This document shows, one piece after another, positions 40,550-48,271 of a stretch of 64,000 nucleotides of DNA. Every line of letters begins with the position of its first letter. Within the stretch, counting starts at the first letter, position 1. The translations under genes and the position numbers were made by a program. Source of the stretch: Pseudomonadota bacterium (GTDB lineage Bacteria > Pseudomonadota > Alphaproteobacteria > Sphingomonadales > Sphingomonadaceae); the NCBI GenBank assembly GCA_023418595.1, contig JAEZZI010000006.1, positions 352,745-416,744 on the forward strand, read 5' to 3'. The notes beneath the pieces were generated by a model. The model saw only the letters and a list, made by a program, of their open reading frames with translations, was not told the origin of the DNA and did not search any database.

Positions 40550-41725
40550 TCACCGCATCGCGCGCACGGCATCGGTATCCAGACACGACATCAGCGCGCC
40601 GCGATCCATCGGCGGCGCAATATTCTGGTCCCCCGCAACCGCAATCCGCTGCGGCACCCCGATCGGCACCGTATCGATCGGGTTCGGCAATCCCACGCAC
40701 GCCGTCACCGCATCCAGCAGCCGCGGCGGCGTGTCATAGGCTTCCGCCGACAGGCGATAGGTGCCCCAATGGATGCCGATCCCCCGGCTCGCGCCCATGC
40801 GCCGGAACAGCTCGACCGCATCGACCGGCCCGATATGCGTCGCGGTCGCCATCTGGCCCGGCACGAAGCGGAACGCGCCGATCGGCATCAGGGCCAGCCG
40901 AATCGGTCCGTAAGCGCGCGCTTCGTCGGCCCAGCGGTAATCGCCCGCTCCGGTATCGCCCGCAAAGAACAGGTTGCCGCCGGGCAGCGTCACGACGAAG
41001 CTCGACCACAATGCCCGGTTGCGGTCGGCGAACCAGCGGCTGCCCCAGTGATGGTTGCGGTTGACGATCACGTCGATGCCCGGCGCGACACTGACCCGCC
41101 CGCCCCAATCGACCGCGGTCGAAGGCACGCCTGCTTGCGCGATCACGCTGTCATTGCCCAGCGAGGTGACGATGCGCGGACGGTCGCGATCCCACAATTG
41201 CTTCAGCGTCGGCTTGTCGAGATGATCGTAATGATTGTGGCTGACCAGCACGAGGTCGATCTTGGGCAGGTCGTCGAACGCCACCCCCGGTCGCGTCACC
41301 CGTTTTGGCCCGAAAATCCCGAACGGCCCGGCGCGCTCGGCATAGATCGGATCGGTGAGGATATTGATTCCGCCGGCCTGCACCAGCACCGTCGCATGGC
41401 CGATCCAGGTGACGAGCATGTCGTCGCCCATCACGCGCGCGGGCGGCCTGGCCTGCGCGACCGGCACGCTGGATGGCCATGAGGGCCGCCCGTCCTGCCC
41501 GGTCGCCTGCCCCCAGATGAAGCCGCCGCGACTGGCCCCGGTCGGCGTTTGGTGATCGTCGCCAGCATCGTCGGGATTGAAGAAGCGCGCGCCGTCGAAA
41601 TGATCGCTGACCGCCCCTTCGTAATAGATGCGATCGAGAAAGCGCGGGACGATCGTCACCGCCAGACACAGCACGATGACCAGCCACAACAAAGCCGTCC
41701 CGACCCATTTCAACACGCGCATCAT
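40550..41725 (-). CDS. MBL-fold metal-dependent hydrolase, membrane-anchored (NAPE-PLD-like)
   Basis: 391 residues. One N-terminal transmembrane segment (VGTALLWLVIVLCLAVTIV) precedes a metallo-beta-lactamase fold with WIGHATVLVQAGG, SHNHYDHLDKPTLKQL (the HxHxDH zinc motif), NHHWGSRWFADRNR, FFAGDTGAGDY and GIHWGTYRLSAE. The order resembles N-acyl-phosphatidylethanolamine phospholipase D and related UlaG-like lactonases, so a phospholipid or lactone substrate at the membrane is possible. It is 6 bp downstream of the small membrane protein gene and probably co-transcribed with fumarase. Confidence 0.85.
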   Translation of the reverse strand: MMRVLKWVGTALLWLVIVLCLAVTIVPRFLDRIYYEGAVSDHFDGARFFNPDDAGDDHQTPTGASRGGFIWGQATGQDGRPSWPSSVPVAQARPPARVMGDDMLVTWIGHATVLVQAGGINILTDPIYAERAGPFGIFGPKRVTRPGVAFDDLPKIDLVLVSHNHYDHLDKPTLKQLWDRDRPRIVTSLGNDSVIAQAGVPSTAVDWGGRVSVAPGIDVIVNRNHHWGSRWFADRNRALWSSFVVTLPGGNLFFAGDTGAGDYRWADEARAYGPIRLALMPIGAFRFVPGQMATATHIGPVDAVELFRRMGASRGIGIHWGTYRLSAEAYDTPPRLLDAVTACVGLPNPIDTVPIGVPQRIAVAGDQNIAPPMDRGALMSCLDTDAVRAMR

Positions 41726-41731
41726 GATCCC

Positions 41732-42232
41732 CTAACGCCCGGCATGCGCGAACGGGCGCGCGTCGATTGTCTGTGCGAGAAATTCGAGTATGCGTGCCTC
41801 GTCCTCCCGCGCCGACCGCCGCCCGATCCACCAGATCAGCCCGGCCAGCCCCAGCATCGCCACCGGGATCGCCAGCATCGGCAGCACCATCACCAGCGGC
41901 AGTCGCGCAAGGATCAGGATCGGCAGCCCGCCAAGCCCGAACATCACCACCAGCCCCATCCAGAACCACAGGAACATCCGCGTCACGGCATGCGGCCCCA
42001 GCCGCCCCGCGATCACCGACCCGCCCCCCTCCGCCACGATCGTCGCCGACAGCACCGATTTGAAACTGTTCGCGAAATTGGGCCGATGCGACCAGAGCGT
42101 CATCCGCGCCTCGGTGCCGTAGCCGGTCACCTGTTCCGGGCTGCCCGCCGTCGTCGTCTCCGGCAATGCCGCCTTCAGCCGCTCGGCAAGGACCACCGGC
42201 GAATGCGGCGAATGGAAACGGACGGCAGCCAT
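41732..42232 (-). CDS. small membrane protein, unknown function
   Basis: 166 residues from the Met at 42232. Two adjacent transmembrane segments (FLWFWMGLVVMFGLGGLPIL and VMVLPMLAIPVAMLGLAGLI) follow an N-terminal soluble part (VVLAERLKAALPETTTAG), and a basic cytoplasmic tail follows (GRRSAREDEARIL). No family recognised. It lies 4 bp after the fumarase stop and 6 bp before the MBL-fold gene. Confidence 0.75.
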   Translation of the reverse strand: MAAVRFHSPHSPVVLAERLKAALPETTTAGSPEQVTGYGTEARMTLWSHRPNFANSFKSVLSATIVAEGGGSVIAGRLGPHAVTRMFLWFWMGLVVMFGLGGLPILILARLPLVMVLPMLAIPVAMLGLAGLIWWIGRRSAREDEARILEFLAQTIDARPFAHAGR

Positions 42233-42236
42233 GGCT

Positions 42237-43763
42237 TCAGGCTTTCTCCAGCAACCCTTCCTTCGCGATCCTCTCCCGCCAGACGAGCGGCGCGAGGTGG
42301 TGGACGTTTTCGCCCGCCGCATCGACCGCGACCGTTACCGGGAAATCTGCGACCTCGAATTCGTAGATCGCCTCCATGCCCAGGTCTTCGAACCCGACCA
42401 CCTTCGATCCCTTGATCGCGCGGGCGACCAGATAGGCGGCACCGCCAACCGCCATCAGATAGGCGCTCTTGTGGTCGCGGATCGCCTCGGTCGCGGCGGG
42501 GCCGCGTTCGGCCTTGCCGACCATCGCGAGCAGGCCCTGTTCCAGCATCATCCGCGTGAACTTGTCCATGCGCGTGGCGGTGGTGGGGCCGGCGGGTCCG
42601 ACCACTTCCTCGCCGACAGGATCGACCGGGCCGACATAATAGATGACCCGGCCGGCGAATTCGACCGGCAGCGGCTCGCCCTTTGCCAGCATATCGGCGA
42701 TCCGCTTGTGCGCGGCGTCGCGACCGGTGAGCATCTTGCCATTCAGGAGCAGCCGGTCGCCATGCTTCCACGTCTGGACGACTTCAGGCGTCAGGGTATC
42801 GAGATCGACGCGAATCGCGGCCTTGTCGGGCGTCCAGTTGACGTCGGGCCACTCGTCGAGCTTGGGCGCTTCCAGATAGACCGGACCCGACCCGTCGAGC
42901 GTGAAATGCGCGTGGCGCGTCGCGGCGCAATTGGGGATCATCGCCACCGGCTTCGACGCGGCATGGGTCGGCCAGTCGAAAATCTTGACGTCGAGGATCG
43001 TGCTGAGCCCCCCCAGCCCCTGCGCGCCGATGCCCAGCGCGTTGACCTTGTCGAAAATCTCGATCCTGAGCGCTTCGATGTCGTTCGATGGCCCGCGCTC
43101 TTTCAGCTGCGCCATGTCGATCGCCCCCATCAGCGATTCCTTGGCCAGCAGCATCGCCTTTTCCGCAGTGCCGCCGATGCCGATCCCCAGCATCCCCGGC
43201 GGGCACCAGCCCGCGCCCATCTGGGGGATCATCTCCAGCACCCAGTCGACGATCGAATCGCTGGGGTTCATCATCTTGAACTTCGACTTGTTCTCGCTGC
43301 CGCCGCCCTTGGCCGCGACATCGATCGAAACCGTCGCGCCCGGCACCATTTCGACGTGCAGCACGCTCGGCGTATTGTCGCGGGTATTGCGACGGGTGAA
43401 GGCGGGGTCGGCCAGAATGGAGGCGCGCAGCTTGTTTTCGGGATGGAGGTACGCGCGGCGCACGCCCTCATCGATCACCTCTTGCAGGCTCCTGTCCGAC
43501 TCGAGCCGGCAATCCTGACCCCATTTGACGAACACGGTGACGATGCCGGTGTCCTGGCAGATCGGGCGATGCCCCTCGGCGCACATCCGCGAATTGGTCA
43601 GGATCTGCGCGATCGCGTCCTTGGCGGCGGGCGATTGCTCGGCCTTGTACGCCTCGCCCAGCGCGCGGATGTAATCCATCGGGTGGTAGTAGCTGATGAA
43701 TTGCAGCGCGTCGGCGACGCTTTCGATGAGGTCGGCTTCGCGGATGGTGACGGTCATGGACAT
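42237..43763 (-). CDS. fumA: class I fumarate hydratase (4Fe-4S)
   Basis: 508 residues, the fused alpha-beta class I fumarase that interconverts fumarate and malate in the TCA cycle. Iron-sulfur cysteines lie in HRPICQDTG, GAGWCPPGMLG and MIPNCAATRHAHF. Other family blocks are TRMDKFTRMMLEQGL, ESLMGAIDMAQLKERGP and YYVGPVDPVGEEVVGPAGPT. Start is the Met at 43763 (MSMTVTIREAD); 43757 is equally possible and neither has a strong ribosome-binding site. The 5' extension of the frame is not used. Confidence 0.96.
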   Translation of the reverse strand: MSMTVTIREADLIESVADALQFISYYHPMDYIRALGEAYKAEQSPAAKDAIAQILTNSRMCAEGHRPICQDTGIVTVFVKWGQDCRLESDRSLQEVIDEGVRRAYLHPENKLRASILADPAFTRRNTRDNTPSVLHVEMVPGATVSIDVAAKGGGSENKSKFKMMNPSDSIVDWVLEMIPQMGAGWCPPGMLGIGIGGTAEKAMLLAKESLMGAIDMAQLKERGPSNDIEALRIEIFDKVNALGIGAQGLGGLSTILDVKIFDWPTHAASKPVAMIPNCAATRHAHFTLDGSGPVYLEAPKLDEWPDVNWTPDKAAIRVDLDTLTPEVVQTWKHGDRLLLNGKMLTGRDAAHKRIADMLAKGEPLPVEFAGRVIYYVGPVDPVGEEVVGPAGPTTATRMDKFTRMMLEQGLLAMVGKAERGPAATEAIRDHKSAYLMAVGGAAYLVARAIKGSKVVGFEDLGMEAIYEFEVADFPVTVAVDAAGENVHHLAPLVWRERIAKEGLLEKA

Positions 43764-43871
43764 GCTCGAATTGTCTAGTTTCGCCCCGCCCCCTAGCGGC
43801 TGCCGCCGGTGTGCGACAAGTTTTTGCGGCCATAGAGGATTTGGCAAACTCTTGGCTGCTAGTCATTGGCG

Positions 43872-45977
43872 ATGGCGGGCATGTTCAAGGCAATCAGGAA
43901 TGGTCTGAACGATCGGCGCGGGACGGCGCGCGATCCCGACCAGCGTTCGCCCCGCGAAGAAGCGTTCGCAGGCGGCCAGCAGGCATTGTCGCTACTGCGC
44001 GCTTTCGAGGAAATGGGATCGGGATGGTTCTGGCAGACCGATCGCGCCGGGCGCCTGACCTATCTGACCGCCAAGGTCGCGACGGAAATCCGCGAAAGCG
44101 CAGGCATCGATCCGCTGGGCCAGGTGCTGACCGACATTTTCCAGATCGACAGCGATTCGCCCGATACCGAACGCACGCTTGTCTTTCACATGTCGTCGCG
44201 GACCTCGTTCGCCGAATATTCGATCCGGCTGTCCCCCACCGAAGCCTCTGGCGGCGCCGAGGACCGCTGGTGGTCGATCTCGGGCAGGCCGCTGATTGAT
44301 CCGCTGGGCCATTTCCAGGGCTTTGTCGGTCACGGCAGCGACCTGACCGCCAAGCGCCGTTCCGAAGCCGAAATCACCAAGCTGGCGATGTTCGACGGGC
44401 TGACCGGCCTCGCCAATCGCCAACGCATGCGCCTGTCGCTCGACCAGACGCTGGCGCAGGGACGCGCCTCCTATCGCTCGACCGCATTGTTCCTGCTCGA
44501 TCTCGACCGGTTCAAACAGGTGAACGACACGCTCGGGCATCAGACCGGCGACCTGTTGCTGAAACAGGTGGCGCAGCGGCTGCAACGCGCGGTCGGCGAA
44601 ATGGGGCTGGTCGGTCGGCTGGGCGGCGACGAATTTCAGGTGGTCATCCCCAACGGTCGCCACCGCGACGATCTGTCCACCCTGTCGCGCACCATCATCG
44701 ATTCGCTGTCGCAGCCCTATTTCCTGTCGGGGTCTTCGATTTCGATCGGCTGTTCGATCGGCGTCGCGGTCGCGCCCGACGATGGCGAGGATTCCGAAGG
44801 ACTGACTCGCAACGCCGACCTCGCCCTCTACGCCGCCAAGGCCGACGGACGCGGCGTCCACCGCTTCTACAAACCCGAAATGCTCGCCGGGGCCCAGGTC
44901 AGGAAACGGCTGGAGGACGACCTTCGCCTCGCGCTGACGCAAAACCAGCTCCACCTCGTCTATCAGCCGGTCGTGTCGATCCGCACCCAGCGCATCGTCG
45001 GCCATGAAGCCTTGATCCGCTGGGACCATCCCGTCCACGGCCCGATCAGCCCCGCCGATTTCGTGCCGATCGCCGAGGAATCGGGACTGATCGAAACGAT
45101 CGGCGAATGGGTGCTGCGAACCGCCTGTGCAGAGGCCGCGACCTGGCCCGCCGACGTTCGCGTCGCGGTCAACGTCTCTCCGGTCCAGTTCGCCAACCCG
45201 TCGCTCCCGACGATCGTGACCAACGCGCTGGCGCGATCGGGCCTGTCGCCCGACCGGCTGGAGCTAGAGATCACCGAAGGCGTGTTTCTGACCGACGATT
45301 CGTCGTCCGACGCGATGTTCAAGGCGTTGAAGGGCGTCGGCGTCCGCCTTGCGCTCGACGATTTCGGTACCGGCTATTCGTCGCTCGGCTATCTGCGGCA
45401 CGCGCCGTTCGACAAGATCAAGATCGACCAGAGCTTCGTCAAGGGCGCCGCTGCGCCCGGCAACCGCAACGCCGCGATCATCCGGGCGATCGTGACGCTC
45501 GCCGACACGCTGGGAATGGAGACGACCGCCGAAGGCGTCGAGATCCAGGACGAAATCGAACTGATCCGCGACCTGGGCTGCACGCACATCCAGGGCTACG
45601 TCTATGGCAAGCCGCGCAAGTCGGATCAGGTCATCGAACACCTGACCGCGCATAACGGCGTCGCCCAGCCCGAAGGTTATCGCATCAGCCGCCCGCCGCG
45701 GGTCAAGATGCTGCGCCGCGCGCGGCTCGACGTCGGCGACCAGAGTGGCGAAATCCGCATCCGCAACATGTCGAGCGCGGGCGCGCTGATCGACGGCATC
45801 GAATTTCCCGAAACCGCGATCGGCATGGCCGTCCGGATCGAATTGATCGAAGGCCAGATGTTCGGCGCGTCGGTGCGCTGGGCACGCGGGCCGCTCGCCG
45901 GCATCGGGTTCGACCAGCCGTTCAACATGGACCGCCTGGCCCCTCAGCAGCAGAGCCGGATATTGAAGCGGGCTTGA
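43872..45977 (+). CDS. PAS-GGDEF-EAL-PilZ protein (cyclic-di-GMP turnover)
   Basis: 701 residues from the ATG at 43872 (a TTG two codons earlier is also possible). Order: PAS-like sensor (about 45-160, GSGWFWQTDRAGRLTYLTAK), GGDEF (motif RLGGDEF intact), EAL (HEALIRWDH, NVSPVQFAN, ELEITEG, LDDFGTGYSSLGYLR, TAEGVEIQDE, QGYVYGKP, all catalytic positions present), and a C-terminal PilZ-like domain (RRARLDVGD and NMSSAGALIDGIEF). The RxxD inhibitory site expected just before GGDEF is missing (GEMGLVG instead), so product inhibition by that route is unlikely. It may make or break c-di-GMP, and PilZ may sense it. Confidence 0.92.
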   Translation: MAGMFKAIRNGLNDRRGTARDPDQRSPREEAFAGGQQALSLLRAFEEMGSGWFWQTDRAGRLTYLTAKVATEIRESAGIDPLGQVLTDIFQIDSDSPDTERTLVFHMSSRTSFAEYSIRLSPTEASGGAEDRWWSISGRPLIDPLGHFQGFVGHGSDLTAKRRSEAEITKLAMFDGLTGLANRQRMRLSLDQTLAQGRASYRSTALFLLDLDRFKQVNDTLGHQTGDLLLKQVAQRLQRAVGEMGLVGRLGGDEFQVVIPNGRHRDDLSTLSRTIIDSLSQPYFLSGSSISIGCSIGVAVAPDDGEDSEGLTRNADLALYAAKADGRGVHRFYKPEMLAGAQVRKRLEDDLRLALTQNQLHLVYQPVVSIRTQRIVGHEALIRWDHPVHGPISPADFVPIAEESGLIETIGEWVLRTACAEAATWPADVRVAVNVSPVQFANPSLPTIVTNALARSGLSPDRLELEITEGVFLTDDSSSDAMFKALKGVGVRLALDDFGTGYSSLGYLRHAPFDKIKIDQSFVKGAAAPGNRNAAIIRAIVTLADTLGMETTAEGVEIQDEIELIRDLGCTHIQGYVYGKPRKSDQVIEHLTAHNGVAQPEGYRISRPPRVKMLRRARLDVGDQSGEIRIRNMSSAGALIDGIEFPETAIGMAVRIELIEGQMFGASVRWARGPLAGIGFDQPFNMDRLAPQQQSRILKRA

Positions 45978-46011
45978 TCCCCGGCCCGTCGCGGCTCTAC
46001 CGCTTGCCGTC

Positions 46012-48129
46012 ATGACGCAGGCGATCCCGAGCACCGACGAAGAAGCCGCCGCCGAGCTTGAGGCGCTGGCCAGCAGCATCGCACACCACAACCGCCGCTA
46101 TCACACCGACGACGCGCCCGAGATTTCGGACGCCGATTATGATGCGCTGGTCCGCCGCAATCAGGCCATCGAGGCCGCCTTCCCGCATCTGGTCCGCAGC
46201 GATTCGCCGTCGCTCGCGGTCGGTGCGCCGATCGCCGCATCGCCTTTGTCCAAGGTCCAGCATGCCCGCCCCATGCTCAGCCTGGACAACGCGTTCGGCG
46301 ACGAGGAAGTCGTCGATTTCGTCATCCGCATCCGGCGTTTCCTGAAACTCGGATCGGACGACCGCGTCGCCTTTACCGCCGAGCCCAAGATCGACGGGCT
46401 GTCCTGTTCGCTGCGCTACGAACAGGGACGACTGGTCATGGCCGCGACCCGCGGCGACGGCCAGACCGGCGAGGACGTCACCGCCAATGTCGCGCTCATC
46501 GCCGACATTCCCCAGACGCTGACCGGCGATGCCCCCGACATTTTCGAGGTCCGCGGCGAAGTCTATATGTCGAAAGCCGATTTTGCCGATCTGAATGCGC
46601 GTCAGTCGGCCAATGGCGGCAAGATCTTCGCCAACCCGCGCAACGCCGCCGCCGGATCGCTGCGGCAAAAGGATGCGCGCGTCACCGCTGCCCGCCCCTT
46701 GCGCTTCCTCGCGCATGGCTGGGGCGAGGTGTCGGCGCTCCCCGCCGATACCCAATATGGCGTGATGCAGGCCATCGCCGCGTTCGGCCTGCCGGTCAGC
46801 GAGTTGCTGGTCCAGTGCGTCCAGGTCGAAGCGGCACTGGCCCATTATGCCCGCATCGAACGCCAGCGCGCCGACCTGCCCTACGATATCGACGGCGTCG
46901 TCTATAAGGTCGACCGGCTCGACTGGCAGGAGCGGCTGGGCTTCGTCGCGCGCGCGCCGCGCTGGGGGCTGGCGCATAAATTTCCGGCGGAAAAGGCGCA
47001 GACGACGCTGGTCGGCATCGACATTCAGGTCGGCCGCACCGGCAAACTGACTCCGGTCGCGCGGCTCGAACCCGTCGGCGTCGGCGGGGTCATCGTCAGC
47101 AATGCAACGCTCCACAATGCCGACGAGATCGAACGGCTGGGCGTGCGCCCCGGCGACCGAGTCGTGCTGCAACGTGCGGGCGACGTGATCCCCCAGATCG
47201 TCGAGAATCTGACTCGCGACGAACAGCGCGCGCCCTACAGCTTCCCCACCGAATGCCCGGCCTGCGGATCGGCGGCGACGCGCGAGGAGGGCGAAGTCGA
47301 TTATCGCTGCACCGGCGGCCTCATCTGTCCCGCGCAGCGCATCGAACGGCTGCGCCATTTCGCGTCGCGCCACGCGCTCGATATCGAGGGGCTGGGCGCG
47401 ACCCATATCGAGGCGTTCGTCGCCGACGGCCTGATCGCCGAGCCCGCCGACATCTTCCGTATCACCCGCGACGACCTGTTGAAGCGCGAACGCTGGGCAG
47501 AGGTCAGCGCCGACAACCTCGTCGCCGCCATCGCCGCCAAGCGCACCGCGCCGCTCGACCGGTTCCTGTTCGGCCTGGGCATTCGCCATGTCGGCGAAGT
47601 CACCGCGCGCGACCTGGCGCGCCGCTATACGAGCTGGGCGAACCTGACCGCCCGCATCGACGAGGCGCGCGCGATCCGAAGCAGCCTCCAGCCCACGCCC
47701 GCCGAACCCGATCGCAAATTCGCCCAGCGCCGCGACAAGGCGGTGGTCGAGGCGATCGACACCCCCGGCATCGGCCCCGAAGTCGCCAACGCGCTGCTCG
47801 ACTTCTTCGACGAAGACCATAACCGCGACGCGCTGCGACATCTGGCGGAAGCGGGTGTTGCGCCGTCCGACGTGATCCACGAAACTCGCGACTCGGCCGT
47901 GTCCGGCAAGACCGTGGTGTTTACCGGCACGCTGGAGACGATGAGCCGCGACGAGGCCAAGGCGCAGGCAGAGGCGCTGGGCGCCAAGGTATCGGGATCG
48001 GTATCCGCCAAGACCGACCTGCTGGTGGCCGGCCCCGGCGCGGGATCGAAGCTCAAAAAAGCGGAATCGCTGGGGGTTGAGGTCATCGATGAGGCCGCAT
48101 GGGGACGAATCGTGGCATCGGCGGGGTGA
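46012..48129 (+). CDS. ligA: NAD-dependent DNA ligase
   Basis: 705 residues. Adenylation lysine is Lys126 in AEPKIDGLSC. The N-terminal Ia domain (YYHTDD-like RYHTDDAPEISDADYDAL), the OB fold, the four-Cys zinc finger (CPACGSAATREEG...YRCTGGLICPAQ), HhH repeats (GIRHVGEVTARDLARRY, DTPGIGPEVANALLDFF) and the C-terminal BRCT domain (GKTVVFTGTLETMSRDEAKA) are all present. It seals nicks at replication and repair. No close operon partner. Confidence 0.98.
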   Translation: MTQAIPSTDEEAAAELEALASSIAHHNRRYHTDDAPEISDADYDALVRRNQAIEAAFPHLVRSDSPSLAVGAPIAASPLSKVQHARPMLSLDNAFGDEEVVDFVIRIRRFLKLGSDDRVAFTAEPKIDGLSCSLRYEQGRLVMAATRGDGQTGEDVTANVALIADIPQTLTGDAPDIFEVRGEVYMSKADFADLNARQSANGGKIFANPRNAAAGSLRQKDARVTAARPLRFLAHGWGEVSALPADTQYGVMQAIAAFGLPVSELLVQCVQVEAALAHYARIERQRADLPYDIDGVVYKVDRLDWQERLGFVARAPRWGLAHKFPAEKAQTTLVGIDIQVGRTGKLTPVARLEPVGVGGVIVSNATLHNADEIERLGVRPGDRVVLQRAGDVIPQIVENLTRDEQRAPYSFPTECPACGSAATREEGEVDYRCTGGLICPAQRIERLRHFASRHALDIEGLGATHIEAFVADGLIAEPADIFRITRDDLLKRERWAEVSADNLVAAIAAKRTAPLDRFLFGLGIRHVGEVTARDLARRYTSWANLTARIDEARAIRSSLQPTPAEPDRKFAQRRDKAVVEAIDTPGIGPEVANALLDFFDEDHNRDALRHLAEAGVAPSDVIHETRDSAVSGKTVVFTGTLETMSRDEAKAQAEALGAKVSGSVSAKTDLLVAGPGAGSKLKKAESLGVEVIDEAAWGRIVASAG

Positions 48130-48271
48130 TGCGTTTTTGCAACGGTTTGTGACAAAGCCCGCCCCCCTCTTGCCGCCTGTCACAGACTCGAAATAAATCG
48201 CGCCCAAGGGGCCTGCCGGACGGTGAAGCAAACACACCGCAGCTGAATTTCCGCTCCACTAGGGGACACAC

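Noticed and set aside
45997..48237. 746-codon minus-strand frame opposite ligA
   Set aside because: Shadow of ligA; GC-rich codon bias leaves antisense frames open.
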